Positions 15,885 through 25,773 are shown, counted from the first letter of the stretch. The stretch is 64,000 nucleotides of DNA from Sulfitobacter albidus (GCF_018200035.1 NZ_CP073581.1:1050501-1114500); one strand, 5' to 3'. A program made the numbers and translations. Notes: generated by a model from the letters alone, not told the origin.

Positions 15885-16943
15885 ATGAGGTCTCCCATGC
15901 GCCGTACTCTTTTGCTGTCGCTCACTGTCGTTCCCGGATTTGCCTTTGCCGAAGTGCCGCGCGTCGTGACAGATATCCCACCCGTCGGCGCGATTGCCAA
16001 GCGGGTGATGCAGGGGGCGGGGGAGCCCACGGTGCTGGTCCCGCCCGGCGCGTCGCCCCACGACTATGCGCTGCGCCCCTCGGAGGCACGCGCGTTGGCA
16101 GCGGCGGATGTGGTCGTCTGGGTCGGCCACGGGCTGACCGGCTTTCTCGAAGACCCGATCGAGGCGCTTTCCGAAGACGCCGCCGTGCTGGAGCTGATGG
16201 ACGCGCCGCTCGCCCTGCTGCCCTATCGTGAAGGGGTGTCGTTCGACGACCATGATCATGACCAAGACCACGCCGACCATGACGATCACGACAAGGAAGA
16301 GGGCCACGACGATCACGACCATGCTAAGGAAGAGGGTCATCACGATCATGACCACGCCAAGGAAGAGGGTCATGACGATCATGACCACGCCGGCGAAGAG
16401 GGCCACGACGATCACGCGGGCCACGATCACGCGGGGGCGGTCGATCCGCATCTCTGGCTCGACCCGGCCAATGCCGTTCAGGCGGCCGCCGCACTTGCAG
16501 AGCTGCTGGGCAGCCGCGACCCCGCGAACGCCGAGCTCTATGCCGCGAACGCCAGCGCCTTTGCCGGTGAGATGACCGCGCTTGAGGTGGAGGTGACCGA
16601 AATCCTCGCGCCCGCGCGCGGGCAGGATTTCATCGTGCTGCACGATGCCTTCCACTACTTCGAGGACGCCTTCGAGATCGAGGCAACGGGGTCGGTCATC
16701 GACGGCGAAGGATCCAGCCCCGGCGCACGGCGCTTGTCGGCCCTGCGCGCCACGCTGAGCGAGACGCAGATCACCTGCGCCTTTGCCGAACCACAGATGA
16801 ACACATCGCTGATCGAGACGGCGGTCGAGGGGCAGGACGTGCGCATTGCCACACTCGATCCGCTGGGCGACGGCAGCGACTATGCGGGGCTGATCCGCAC
16901 ACTGGCCACATCCATGGCCGACTGCCTGACCGGCAAAAACTAG
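15885..16943 (+). CDS. znuA: Periplasmic zinc-binding protein of the ZnuABC importer
   Basis: A 352-aa cluster A-I solute-binding protein. The start ATG 15885 gives a signal peptide (RRTLLLSLTVVPGFAFA), preceded by AGAGAGGG. The frame also opens at 15840, but that is inside the Zur box. The mature protein has VVTDIPPVGAIAKRVMQG, the metal ligand region SPHDYALRPSEARAL, and VDPHLWLDPANA. Between them, residues ~115-185 form a His/Asp/Glu-rich loop of about three and a half 11-residue units (KEEGHDDHDHA type) that should chelate zinc and is longer than usual. IVLHDAFHYF and the CAFAEPQ strand complete the C-lobe. Stop codon overlaps the convergent SAP-domain gene. Confidence 0.95.
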   Translation: MRSPMRRTLLLSLTVVPGFAFAEVPRVVTDIPPVGAIAKRVMQGAGEPTVLVPPGASPHDYALRPSEARALAAADVVVWVGHGLTGFLEDPIEALSEDAAVLELMDAPLALLPYREGVSFDDHDHDQDHADHDDHDKEEGHDDHDHAKEEGHHDHDHAKEEGHDDHDHAGEEGHDDHAGHDHAGAVDPHLWLDPANAVQAAAALAELLGSRDPANAELYAANASAFAGEMTALEVEVTEILAPARGQDFIVLHDAFHYFEDAFEIEATGSVIDGEGSSPGARRLSALRATLSETQITCAFAEPQMNTSLIETAVEGQDVRIATLDPLGDGSDYAGLIRTLATSMADCLTGKN

Positions 16944-17527
16944 CCGAGATCCAGATCCGACGGATCGTAGGTGTGGCGCCCGTCCTCGGACGGGCGCGCG
17001 CGTTTCAGGGCCCAGTATTTGCGCACCTCCGCCATGCCCAGCGTCGGATTGTCGTCCAGAAAATCGCGGGTGTATTTGTTGAACTGGTTGTCCGGCGCGA
17101 TGGTGCTGCGGGTCCTGGCGCCGTCGGCCCTGATGGCGTGGTACGCTTCAACCGCGTCGGCCAGCGTGCGGCCCGTGTTCTCGCGCATCCATGTCATGAA
17201 GGCGATGTTGAATTTGAACCCCGCGCCTGCGTGGTCGCGAAAGAACCGCCGCACGTTCTGGGTGTTGCGGTAGCTGTCGGTGATGACGGTCGTGGGGTCC
17301 AGCGGCGCGCTGTGCCAGTCGAAATCCGACCGCTGCGCGCGCGGTTTGGGTCGCAACACGTCGCCGGTATCCAGAAAGGTCGCCAGCCGGTCGAGCAGCA
17401 CGTGCTTGTTGCCGCTTACCGGCAGTCCCCGGTCGCGCAGGGCATCGGCCAGCTCCGCACGTAGCCAGTACCAGCGGCGCAGCTCCGCTCCGGTGGTGAC
17501 TTCGTGAATGTCGGGTCGGGTTTCCAT
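16940..17527 (-). CDS. SAP-domain protein, likely DNA-binding
   Basis: A 195-aa protein. Residues ~10-45 (AELRRWYWLRAELADALRDR, then GLPVSGNKHVLLDRLATFLD) form a SAP-type helix-extended-loop-helix found in DNA-binding proteins. The rest (VITDSYRNTQNVRRFFRDH, FKFNIAFMTWMRENTGRTL and the C-terminal YTRDFLDDNPTLGMAEVRKY) matches the DUF6434 region that often accompanies SAP in bacteria. The role is unknown. Starts at GTG 17548 or ATG 17545 are also open; ATG 17527 was chosen to begin near the SAP domain. It ends tail to tail with znuA. Confidence 0.78.
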   Translation of the reverse strand: METRPDIHEVTTGAELRRWYWLRAELADALRDRGLPVSGNKHVLLDRLATFLDTGDVLRPKPRAQRSDFDWHSAPLDPTTVITDSYRNTQNVRRFFRDHAGAGFKFNIAFMTWMRENTGRTLADAVEAYHAIRADGARTRSTIAPDNQFNKYTRDFLDDNPTLGMAEVRKYWALKRARPSEDGRHTYDPSDLDLG

Positions 17528-17628
17528 GGGGTGAGGATAGCCCATCACAGCGCCCGCGCAAAGAAATTGCCCCGCCGACCGAAAAGGGCGACGGGGCAGA
17601 GCGGTTGAAAAGGCCTTTGCGGGGGAAA

Positions 17629-19658
17629 TCAGACGGCGATCTTACCACCGCCCTGTTTGGTGATCACCACGACCGAGGGGCGCGGCGGCATGGCCGGGTC
17701 GAAGTCGGGCCAGCGGGTCGCCGGATCCTCGAAGGTGCTGTCACGCTCGAAGCCTTCAAGGTCTTTCACACCGTCAGTGCCGGGGTGCTGCACGGCGACG
17801 AACAGCGTCTCGGCGTCGTCGGTGAAGTAAGGCCCGCACATCTCACCACCCACCGGGCAGCGGAAGAACAGCTTGGACGTGCCGCGCGCCTCGCCTTCGG
17901 TTTCCACCGCGTAGAGGCCATCGGATTTGCCGGTCTTGCCCCAGTTGCCGCCCTGATCGGTCGATACCCACAGACGGCCATCGGCGTCGATGGCGGCGTT
18001 GTCGGGCGATCCGAACCAGCCGTTGTCCGAAGTCTCGGGGTTCCAGACGGCGCCCACTTCGGCCACGGACGGGTCGCCACACTGCACCAGGATCGACCAT
18101 GTGCCTGTGGTGGCCGCGTGGTTGCCGCCCTCTTCCTTGATCTCGATGATGTGGCCGAACGCGCTTTCGGGGCGCGGGTTGGCCGCGTTCACCTGATCGG
18201 GTTTCCGCTTGGAGTTGTTGGTGAGCATCAGATAGACCGAGCCGTCACCGCGCGGCTGCGCGTCCTCGGGGCGGTCCATGGGCGTCGCACCCACCAGATC
18301 GGCGGCGATGCGCGTATCGATGACCACGTCGCCCTGATCGTTGAACCCGTTTTCCGCCGTCAGCGGCCCCTCACCGTGTACCAGCGGCAGCCAGGCCACG
18401 GTGCCGTCTTCATCAAAGCGCGCGACATAGAGGATGCCATCGCTCAGCAGCGTGCTGTTGGCGGCCGCGTCGTCGCTGACCGTTCCGTTGGAGACGTATT
18501 TGTACTGGTAGTCAAAGCGGTTGTCGTCGCCCGAATAGACCACCAGACGGCCATCGGTTGCGACGGTCGTCTCACAGCCCTCGTGGCGGAAGCGGCCAAG
18601 GGCGGTATGCTTGATCGGCATCGCATCCGGGTTGCGCGGATCGACTTCAACAACCCAGCCAAAGCGGTTTGGCTCATTCGGCTCTTTGTCGATGTTGAAC
18701 CGGTCGTAGTATTTGCCCCAGGCGTACCAGCCACCCGGCACGCCGTAACGCTCGGCGCGTTTGGCCTCTGCGGGGTCCATGGCGCTCAGGTCGGGCTTGC
18801 CCTCGGCATCGACCTTGTCGGTCCAGAAATAGCCGTGGAAGTTCTCTTCGGCCAGCAGGTAGGTGCCCCAGGGGGTCATGCCGCCCGCGCAGTTGTTGAG
18901 CGTGCCGATGATCGCCATGCCCTCGGGATCGGCGGTGGTTTTCATACGGTCGTGACCGGCGGCGGGTCCGGAAACGGTCATTTCGGTGTTCAGGGGGTGA
19001 TCCGGCGGTTGTACTGGCCGTTGCGCTCAACGCGCCACTGGCCGGTGGTCTCTTTCTCGATTTCGACGACGGTGCCACCGTGGGCGGCCATCTCGATGTC
19101 CACGAGCTCCTTGGTCATGCCCTCGAAACCGGCGCGGTCCTGGCGGCCCAGACCGGGGAACATGACCTCCTCGTTGGTGTATTCGTGGTTCACGCAAAGC
19201 AGGCCGCGCGTGCCCGCCTCGTTCAGCGCGGTAAAGCCCACGTAATCGTTGTTGTAGCCGAACTGCTGAAGCTGCGCGGCGGCGGTCTGGTTCATGACGT
19301 CAAATTCGGGCGCGTCGGCGGTGATCGGATCGCCCCAGCGCAGCAGGATTTCGGCGTCGTAGCCTTCGGCGACGTGGTGCATCGTGTCGTTGCCCCAGGC
19401 CAGTTCGGTGAAGTTGTAGCGCGAGGTGCCCTGCGCTGCCGTCTGACGTGGCGCGACCATGGCGGAGGTGCCGAACATCGCGGTGGTCGCGGTCACGGCG
19501 AGCGCGCCGCGGAACATGTCACGGCGGGAATAGCGCGCGGCGATCACTTCACCGATGGTGCGTTGCAGGTTGGGGTTTGTGGGGATGTCGTCGAAGGCCT
19601 CAAACGCTTCGGCCTTGTTGCCGTGGGCGGGGTCGTTGACGATGTCATTGCGATTCAT
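17629..19658 (-). pseudogene. phoX: PhoX-family alkaline phosphatase, reading frame broken once
   Basis: Two adjacent frames, 18990-19658 (N-terminal part) and 17629-18981 (C-terminal part), together make one PhoX-type phosphatase of ~676 aa, which releases phosphate from organic esters in the periplasm with Ca2+/Fe3+. The N-terminal frame has a twin-arginine-like signal (YSRRDMFRGALAVTATTAMF). The second frame holds MTVSGPAAGHDRM, GTLNNCAGGMTPWGTYLLAEE and GRFRHEGCETT, all typical of the family. The frames meet at a G5 run (18993-18997, plus strand). Adding one G gives a continuous RRITPLNTEMTVSG. This is either a true frameshift or, more likely given similar cases nearby, a sequence error. 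Confidence 0.85.
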
Positions 19659-19779
19659 AGCGGGCTCCTTGCTGGCTGCTGATCGCCTTTTGGGGCGATT
19701 CCACTACAGATTTATGACATGGGTTGATTTCCCGCTGTGCGGGAAATTCGGCGCCCCCGTGACGAGGGCGCCGATCCGC

Positions 19780-20262
19780 CTACGCGAGATCAAGGCTCTT
19801 GGTCAGAGTCACCTTGTCGTCCCCCGGCGCCCAAAAGCCGCGGATGCGCGATTGCTCGGCATAGCCACGCGCGCGGTAGAAGGCGCGGGTCGCGGCGAAC
19901 TCCGGCAGGCCCGAGGTGTCGGCAATCAGCAGCCGGGCACCGAGCGCGCGCAGCCGCGTCTCAAGCGCGTGGGTCAGTGCAGTTCCCGCGCCGCTGTTCT
20001 GATGCGCCGGAAGCACGGCGATGGCGCGCATGTTCCAGGTGCCTTCCGTCATCGGCTCCGGTTCGGCAAAACAAAAGCCGACAGGCTCCGCGGCATGACA
20101 GGTCAGCCACAGGGCGTCCGAGCCGTCGATCATGGCGGGCAGGAGATCACTGGGGAATAGCGCTGTCAGGTCGAGCACGGTTTGCAATGCGGGAGTGTCC
20201 CGCACGTGAGTGTCGTTGATTTTCAATGGTTTGGTCTTTCGATTGATGTGCGCAAGGCGCAT
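19780..20262 (-). CDS. GNAT-family N-acetyltransferase
   Basis: A 160-aa protein with a GNAT fold. The beta4/acetyl-CoA region reads MRAIAVLPAHQNSGAGTALT, where QNSGAG takes the place of the Q/RxxGxG/A pyrophosphate-binding motif. It is followed by RLLIADTSGLPEFAATRAFY with the conserved C-terminal Tyr region RAFYRARGYAEQSRI. The substrate is unknown. The start codon is uncertain, since residues 1-13 are basic and do not look like part of the fold. Confidence 0.82.
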   Translation of the reverse strand: MRLAHINRKTKPLKINDTHVRDTPALQTVLDLTALFPSDLLPAMIDGSDALWLTCHAAEPVGFCFAEPEPMTEGTWNMRAIAVLPAHQNSGAGTALTHALETRLRALGARLLIADTSGLPEFAATRAFYRARGYAEQSRIRGFWAPGDDKVTLTKSLDLA

Positions 20263-20419
20263 GAATGTCGGACGCGCTCAAGGGGCGATATCTGTCTGAT
20301 CCAGGCCGCGCGTGGGCGCGGGGTCAGCGGAGGGTGGCAATCGTGGACATCAAAACTCCGGTGCGCCCGGTCATCCGGGGACGCCCTCAGGGTAGTTCAC
20401 CGCACCCCATGACGCAAGA

Positions 20420-20881
20420 TCAGAGCGTGCGCGTCATGAAGACGGAATTAGGATCGGGGCTGTAGCCCTCGAACGGTGGGCAGTACGCAAAACCGTGGCG
20501 CTCGTAGAGCCTGCGCGCGGCGGCGGACGCCTCGGCGCTGCCGGTCTCGAGGAAGAGCTGCGTGGTGCCGGCCTTGCGCGCCGCCGTGAGCAGATGCGCC
20601 AGCAGGGCGGTCCCGACGCCGCGCCCGCGACCGGCCGCGAGCACATGCATAGATTTTACTTCCGCCGTGGTGCCGGAAAGGGGTTTGATCCCCAACATTC
20701 CAAGCGCTGTTTCCCCGTCCCACGCCGCGTAAAGCGTCGTCTTGCCATCGGCGTAGTCGTCGACGTCGAGGTGGTGATTGCTCTCGCTGGGATAATGCGC
20801 GTCACCATGGGCGATATGCGCGGCGATCAGGGCACGGATCGCGGGGTCGGTCGGGTTGGCGGGGCCGATGGTGAACGTCAT
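20420..20881 (-). CDS. GNAT-family N-acetyltransferase
   Basis: A 153-aa acetyltransferase with KSMHVLAAGRGRGVGTALLA, which contains the R-G-R-G-V-G coenzyme A motif, then LFLETGSAEASAAARRLYER and HGFAYCPPFEGYSPDPNSVF. The ending matches the YafP/ElaA-like small-molecule or protein acetyltransferases that finish in S-x-F-M. I chose ATG 20881 (MTFTIGPANPTD); the frame opens further upstream but that stretch lies over the repeat element. It is downstream of the photolyase-like gene on the same strand, separated by a hairpin doublet. Confidence 0.84.
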   Translation of the reverse strand: MTFTIGPANPTDPAIRALIAAHIAHGDAHYPSESNHHLDVDDYADGKTTLYAAWDGETALGMLGIKPLSGTTAEVKSMHVLAAGRGRGVGTALLAHLLTAARKAGTTQLFLETGSAEASAAARRLYERHGFAYCPPFEGYSPDPNSVFMTRTL

Positions 20882-20933
20882 GGGCGCAGAACACGCCAAA
20901 TATGCGCGCACCGCAAGCAACGTGTGGTCGGAG

Positions 20934-20981
20934 CAAACTTTCGGATGAAAGTTTGGGCACAAATCCTCTTTCGAGGATTTG
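20934..20981. repeat. Paired-hairpin intergenic repeat, copy 1
   Basis: Two perfect hairpins lie side by side: CAAACTTTC-GGAT-GAAAGTTTG (20934-20955) and CAAATCCTC-TTTC-GAGGATTTG (20960-20981). The same pair, in the opposite order, occurs at 46487-46533. Both copies are intergenic, so this looks like a REP/BIME-type dispersed repeat. It sits directly after the photolyase-like gene's stop codon. Confidence 0.7.
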
Positions 20982-20982
20982 A

Positions 20983-22179
20983 TCAGCGCGCGAATTGATC
21001 GATGAGATCGGGGATATGCGCCTTGAACTTGAAGAAACCGGCTTTGGCGTGGGGCCAGGCGACCGTGTCGATCTCACGGCGGACCTCGCTCAGCGGCGGG
21101 ACGGCATCCCCCTTGCGCAGTTTGCGCAAGAGCGCACGTGTGGATCCCACGGGGGCGTGCGGGGTGACGACGTGATCGAGCCTATGCTCGGATGCCCAAT
21201 CCGCGACCGCCTGCGCATCTGACAGGATGACGGCCCCGGGTGAGGCTTCCTGTGCGAGCCGCGTGCGAAACTCCGGCACAAAGGGCGCCACGTCCCACGG
21301 GCTTTGTGCATCTGTGGTGTCGATGTAGCCCACGCTCACCGGGTCAATGCCCAGCGGGCCCAGAAACGGCGCGCCCAGATCGTCGCTGTGCAGCAGCAGG
21401 CCCACACGGTCGCCCGGCGCACCCGCGTAGGCGGCGATTTCGGGGATCGGCTGCCGCTCGGGCGGCTTCGGCGCCTGTACCGGCGGCGCCTCTGTCGCCA
21501 ATCCTTGCACGCCGACAAACCGGCCGTCGGTGAATTTTGCGATGTTGTCGGGACGCGCGAGATACGTCTTGCCCTGCGTCTGGATGCCCGCCACCCAGCG
21601 CCAGCTGAGTGTGTTGACCGCCGCATCCCCGTCGAGCAGGTGGCGCAGGAAGAAATCCGCGCCCAATTGCCACGGCAGCCCCAGCGTGAAGATCCAGATC
21701 GAGGCGAACCACATCCGGGCGTGATTGTGCAGATAGCCGGTCGTGGCCAGCTCCCGCGCCCAGGCGTCAAACGGCGCGATGCCGGTATCGCCGAGGCAGG
21801 CGGCCTCCCAGCGCTGGCGCATGCCGGATTGCGTCTGCACCTCATTGTGCAGCCGCCCCAGATCGTCGAGGTAGCTGGCCCACACCGCCGGGCGCTGCTC
21901 CATCCAGCCTTTCCAGTAGGTGCGCCACCAGACCTCCATCAGGAATTTCTCGGCGTCCTCCGCGTTCATCCGCGACAGAACCGCGCGCGAGACATCCGCC
22001 TCGTCGAGCACTTTCATCCGCAGATAGGGCGACAGGGTCGAGACATGGCTATGCGCGCCGGGCCCCAGATCAAAGTTGCGCTTGCGTGCATACTCGCTGC
22101 CCGCGCGCGGAGCAAAGGCGGCGAGCCGCTCGGTGGCGGCGTCAAGCGTGGGCGGGAAACTGTGGAGTGCATCGGTCAT
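20983..22179 (-). CDS. Photolyase/cryptochrome-like FAD protein with rearranged domains
   Basis: A 398-aa flavoprotein. The FAD-binding helical domain of photolyases is clear: YARKRNFDLGPGAHSHVSTL, LSPYLRMKVLDEADV, WWRTYWKGWMEQRP, GYLHNHARMWFASIWIFTLG, and DGDAAVNTLSWRWVAGIQTQ. Unlike standard photolyases this domain starts near residue 30, with no ~200-residue antenna-binding Rossmann domain before it. After ~residue 250 comes an alpha/beta stretch (DRVGLLLHSDDLGAPFLGPL, then VILSDAQAVADWASEHRLDH) that resembles such a domain, as if the order were swapped. DNA-repair or light-sensing activity is inferred, not shown. Confidence 0.8.
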   Translation of the reverse strand: MTDALHSFPPTLDAATERLAAFAPRAGSEYARKRNFDLGPGAHSHVSTLSPYLRMKVLDEADVSRAVLSRMNAEDAEKFLMEVWWRTYWKGWMEQRPAVWASYLDDLGRLHNEVQTQSGMRQRWEAACLGDTGIAPFDAWARELATTGYLHNHARMWFASIWIFTLGLPWQLGADFFLRHLLDGDAAVNTLSWRWVAGIQTQGKTYLARPDNIAKFTDGRFVGVQGLATEAPPVQAPKPPERQPIPEIAAYAGAPGDRVGLLLHSDDLGAPFLGPLGIDPVSVGYIDTTDAQSPWDVAPFVPEFRTRLAQEASPGAVILSDAQAVADWASEHRLDHVVTPHAPVGSTRALLRKLRKGDAVPPLSEVRREIDTVAWPHAKAGFFKFKAHIPDLIDQFAR

Positions 22180-22310
22180 GACCCGCAGTTAGGCCGGGGT
22201 GAGATAGGTTCAACTGTCCGCGCCCCCTTGAAGCTCCCAGACACGGCGACTAATCTGAAAGCAACCTTTCGCGGGTATTTCCCTGCGGCTGCAATGAAAA
22301 GGCGTGAGCA

Positions 22311-22949
22311 ATGAACAATCCCATCGAAACCTACGCAAACCTCGTCCCCATGGTGGTCGAGCAGACCAGCCGGGGCGAGCGCGCCTACGATATCTTCTCG
22401 CGTCTTCTCAAAGAGCGGATCATCTTCATCAACGGGCCGATCCACTCAGGGATGAGCCACCTCGTCGTGGCGCAGCTGCTGCACCTTGAGGCAGAAAATC
22501 CCTCCAAGGAAATCAGCATGTACATCAACTCCCCCGGGGGGGAGGTGACGGCGGGCCTGTCGATCTATGACACCATGCAGTACATCCGCCCCAAGGTCAG
22601 CACGCTGGTCTGCGGCATGGCCGCCTCGATGGGGTCGGTCATCGCGATCGGCGGTGAAAAGGGGATGCGTTTTGCGCTGCCCAACGCCGAGGTGATGATC
22701 CACCAGCCATCGGGCGGCAGCCAGGGCGTGGCCGAGGATATCCTGATCTCTGCCCGCCACATCGAGCGGACGCGCGAGCGGATGTATCAGCTTTATGTCA
22801 AGCACTCCGGCCAGGATTACGAGACCGTGCAAAAGGCGCTGGACCGCGATCTGTGGATGACCCCCGAAGAAGCCAAGGAATGGGGCCACATCGACGAGAT
22901 CGTCGAAAGCCGCGGCAAGAGCGAGGACGACGACAAGAAAGGCAAGTAA
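22311..22949 (+). CDS. clpP: ATP-dependent Clp protease proteolytic subunit
   Basis: A 212-aa serine peptidase that forms the double-heptamer degradation chamber used with ClpX or ClpA. The catalytic triad is visible: Ser106 in GMAASMGSV, His131 in VMIHQPSGG, and Asp180 in [20 protein letters not shown]-type [20 protein letters not shown] and the N-terminal [20 protein letters not shown] are typical. The acidic and basic tail ([14 protein letters not shown]) is common in this group. clpX follows 123 bases downstream, the usual pairing. Confidence 0.97.
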   Translation: MNNPIETYANLVPMVVEQTSRGERAYDIFSRLLKERIIFINGPIHSGMSHLVVAQLLHLEAENPSKEISMYINSPGGEVTAGLSIYDTMQYIRPKVSTLVCGMAASMGSVIAIGGEKGMRFALPNAEVMIHQPSGGSQGVAEDILISARHIERTRERMYQLYVKHSGQDYETVQKALDRDLWMTPEEAKEWGHIDEIVESRGKSEDDDKKGK

Positions 22950-23072
22950 GTCACAGATCCATGATCCCCGGTTTTGACGATTGCAGGACCGGGGGCGGTG
23001 ACTTAGGCTTGTTCCAATTCCGTTTGGCAGGCGCTGCGCGTCTGTCCCAACATTTGATTTGAAAGGGCTCCC

Positions 23073-24338
23073 ATGGCCAATTCATCCGGCGGCGACAGCA
23101 AAAATACGCTCTACTGCTCCTTCTGCGGCAAGAGCCAGCATGAAGTGCGCAAGCTGATCGCGGGCCCCACGGTGTTCATCTGCGACGAATGTGTCGAGCT
23201 GTGCATGGATATTATCCGCGAGGAAACAAAGGCATCCGGCCTGAAAGCCACCGACGGCGTGCCGACGCCGAAGGACATCTGCGACGTGCTCGATGACTAC
23301 GTGATCGGGCAGGCGATGGCCAAACGGGTGCTCTCGGTCGCGGTGCATAACCATTACAAACGCCTCAACCACGCGCAAAAGGGCGGCGACATCGAACTGG
23401 CGAAATCCAACATCCTGCTGATCGGCCCTACCGGCTGCGGCAAGACGTTGCTGGCCCAGACGCTGGCGCGGATTCTGGACGTGCCGTTTACCATGGCGGA
23501 TGCCACCACGTTGACCGAAGCGGGCTACGTTGGCGAGGATGTCGAGAATATCATTCTCAAGCTGTTGCAGGCGTCCGAGTACAACGTCGAGCGCGCGCAG
23601 CGCGGCATTGTCTACATCGACGAGGTCGACAAGATCACTCGCAAATCTGAGAATCCATCGATCACCCGCGACGTGTCGGGCGAGGGGGTGCAGCAGGCGC
23701 TGTTGAAGTTGATGGAAGGCACGGTCGCCTCCGTGCCGCCGCAGGGCGGGCGCAAGCATCCGCAGCAGGAATTCCTGCAGGTGGACACGACCAACATCCT
23801 GTTCATCTGCGGCGGTGCCTTTGCGGGCCTTGACCGGATCATCAAGCAGCGGGGCAAGGGGTCTGCCATGGGCTTTGGTGCCGATGTGCGCGACGACAGC
23901 GAACAGGGCATCGGCGAGACATTCCAAGAGCTGGAGCCAGAAGATCTGCTGAAATTCGGTCTGATCCCGGAATTTGTTGGCCGTCTGCCCGTGCTCGCCA
24001 CGCTCGAAGACCTTGACGAGGACGCGCTGATCACGATCCTGACGCAGCCCAAGAACGCGCTGGTCAAGCAGTACCAGCGTCTGTTCGAGCTTGAGGATAC
24101 GGCGCTGACCTTTACAGAGGACGCACTCAGCGCCATCGCCAAACGTGCGATCGAACGCAAGACCGGTGCGCGGGGCCTGCGCTCGATCCTTGAGGACATC
24201 CTGCTCGACACGATGTTCGAACTGCCGGGTCTGGACAGCGTCAATGAGGTTGTCGTCAACGAGGAAGCGGTCACATCGGACGCCAAGCCGCTGATGATCC
24301 ACGCCGAAGCGGAGAAAGAGCCCGCATCGGCGAGTTGA
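23073..24338 (+). CDS. clpX: ATP-dependent Clp protease ATP-binding subunit ClpX
   Basis: A 421-aa AAA+ unfoldase that recognises tagged substrates and feeds them to ClpP. The N-terminal zinc-binding domain shows two Cys pairs ([11 protein letters not shown] and [12 protein letters not shown]). The AAA+ core has Walker [13 protein letters not shown], the pore-loop [10 protein letters not shown], Walker [11 protein letters not shown], and [20 protein letters not shown] in the C-terminal sensor-2 region. The ClpP-docking loop reads MGF instead of the more common IGF ([11 protein letters not shown]). A clear terminator follows. Confidence 0.97.
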   Translation: MANSSGGDSKNTLYCSFCGKSQHEVRKLIAGPTVFICDECVELCMDIIREETKASGLKATDGVPTPKDICDVLDDYVIGQAMAKRVLSVAVHNHYKRLNHAQKGGDIELAKSNILLIGPTGCGKTLLAQTLARILDVPFTMADATTLTEAGYVGEDVENIILKLLQASEYNVERAQRGIVYIDEVDKITRKSENPSITRDVSGEGVQQALLKLMEGTVASVPPQGGRKHPQQEFLQVDTTNILFICGGAFAGLDRIIKQRGKGSAMGFGADVRDDSEQGIGETFQELEPEDLLKFGLIPEFVGRLPVLATLEDLDEDALITILTQPKNALVKQYQRLFELEDTALTFTEDALSAIAKRAIERKTGARGLRSILEDILLDTMFELPGLDSVNEVVVNEEAVTSDAKPLMIHAEAEKEPASAS

Positions 24339-24365
24339 TCGGACATTCGGTTGGTGAAAGCATGG

Positions 24366-24392
24366 AAAGGCAGACCTCGGTCTGCCTTTTTT
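24366..24392 (+). terminator. Rho-independent terminator after clpX
   Basis: AAAGGCAGAC pairs with GTCTGCCTTT around CTCG and runs into a T6 tract. It lies 28 bases after the clpX stop codon. Confidence 0.88.
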
Positions 24393-24418
24393 GATTTTGA
24401 CGGGAAGGGGAGTGGCAC

Positions 24419-24772
24419 ATGATCCGGCGGATTTCATCGGGAGGGGCATTTGAGGCCAAGGTCGGCTATTGCCGCGCGGTGGTGGCGGGCGATCTGGTGC
24501 ATGTTGCCGGTACGGTGGGGCAGGGCGACGATGTGCTGAGCCAGTGCCGCTCCGCCCTGGAGATCATCGGGGACGCCCTGCGCGAGGCCGGCACGGATTT
24601 CTCCCGTGTGCTGCGCGTCACCTACATGCTGCCCGACCGCACGGAATTCGAGCTGTGCTGGCCGCTGCTGGCGGAGACCTTCGGCGCGCATCCTCCCGCT
24701 GCGACGATGATCGAATGTGGGCTGATCGACCCCAAATACCGCATCGAGATCGAGGTCACTGCCGCCCTTTAG
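24419..24772 (+). CDS. RidA/YjgF-family protein
   Basis: A 117-aa protein of the Rid superfamily, whose members hydrolyse reactive enamine/imine intermediates from PLP enzymes. The pattern fits: [62 protein letters not shown], and [20 protein letters not shown], where the Arg of YRIEIE corresponds to the active-site Arg of RidA. It belongs to the RidA-like subgroups rather than to classical RidA, since the exact SxGPY-type patterns are absent. It starts 27 bases after the clpX terminator and ends in a 4-base convergent overlap with the next gene. Confidence 0.85.
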   Translation: MIRRISSGGAFEAKVGYCRAVVAGDLVHVAGTVGQGDDVLSQCRSALEIIGDALREAGTDFSRVLRVTYMLPDRTEFELCWPLLAETFGAHPPAATMIECGLIDPKYRIEIEVTAAL

Positions 24773-25485
24773 ATCGGCGGCAGCTTTGGGATCGGGCGTT
24801 CGTTCGGATTTCCGTTGATGTCCTTTGCATCCATCGCGCGCCAATCGTCGTAAAGCGCGCACAGATGCTCGTAGGTGCTTGGTTTGCGCCGCCGCATCTC
24901 CGCGATCAGATCGCGGCAATCGTCGACAAGGTTGCACATGATGGAACGGAGCGTCTTGCGCAGCAGATCCTTGTCAAGATCGCCCTGTTTGATGCCGACG
25001 GCCAGAAACTCATAGTAGTTGAGCAACTGCGTCACCGCCAGCGCGCTTTCGCGGCTGCGCTCCGCAGCGGCGATCTGGTCGGGGTCGGTTGCGTCTTCGG
25101 GCGCGGCCGTGCGCGCGGCATTCCACGCGTCAAAGGATACATCGGTGTATTCGGGGAAAAGATGGCGGCGTTTTTCGAGAATACCGCGAAATTCAGAGCT
25201 GAGCCGCGATTCGAGCAGGAGCGTCATCGTCTGCTGTTTGCGTTGCGCGCGCCGGGCGGCGTAGGCGTTGTAGCCAAAGGTACACAACGCCGCAGCGACC
25301 GAGACGAGGGCCACGAATGTGCCTGTCGCGGCCAGAAAGGCGGTGTAGCGGGGGTCTGGGTTCTGCGGAAAGCGCGCGTAGGCTGCACCGAATGCGTCCA
25401 CCGCGATTGGTGCTAACATCGCCAGAAATATCAGGAAAACGGCGCACAAACACGCCGCAAGGAATACGGATGCGATCAAGCGCAT
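24769..25485 (-). CDS. Membrane protein of unknown function (DUF4760-like)
   Basis: A 238-aa protein with two N-terminal membrane helices (SVFLAACLCAVFLIFLAMLA, and FLAATGTFVALVSVAAALCT) and a cytoplasmic helical region. The segment FRGILEKRRHLFPEYTDVSF and LNYYEFLAVGIKQGDLDKDL, with CNLVDDCRDLIAEMRRRKPS, matches DUF4760-type proteins, whose function is unknown. It is convergent with the RidA-like gene. Confidence 0.7.
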   Translation of the reverse strand: MRLIASVFLAACLCAVFLIFLAMLAPIAVDAFGAAYARFPQNPDPRYTAFLAATGTFVALVSVAAALCTFGYNAYAARRAQRKQQTMTLLLESRLSSEFRGILEKRRHLFPEYTDVSFDAWNAARTAAPEDATDPDQIAAAERSRESALAVTQLLNYYEFLAVGIKQGDLDKDLLRKTLRSIMCNLVDDCRDLIAEMRRRKPSTYEHLCALYDDWRAMDAKDINGNPNERPIPKLPPI

Positions 25486-25773
25486 TCCGCGTTTGTCACG
25501 TCAGCAAACGGCCACCGTTGCCAAATCCGTCGCGAACCGTCGCACGCTGTTTAGAGCTTTTCATTCTGCACGTCCTCAATGCTTGCGGATACAATTGCAT
25601 CCGCCGGGCGCGGGCGCAAGCCGACTTCTAAGGTCACTCGGCACCCAGACCCTAATAGATCTTGAACCTTTACATAGCGTAAAGCCGCGCAATTTTCAAG
25701 CCGGCGTCGGCGCAGGCCTAGACCTGTGCCGCACAATACGGCATACCCCGCCTATAGCCAATCGGAGACTTCC

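Noticed and set aside
16228..16440. Short tandem repeats as a CRISPR array
   Set aside because: The units are in-frame within znuA, encode His/Asp-rich residues and have no spacers or cas genes.
17605..19245. A 546-aa plus-strand open frame across phoX
   Set aside because: It is antisense to a clear PhoX coding sequence; its composition is biased and it has no domain.
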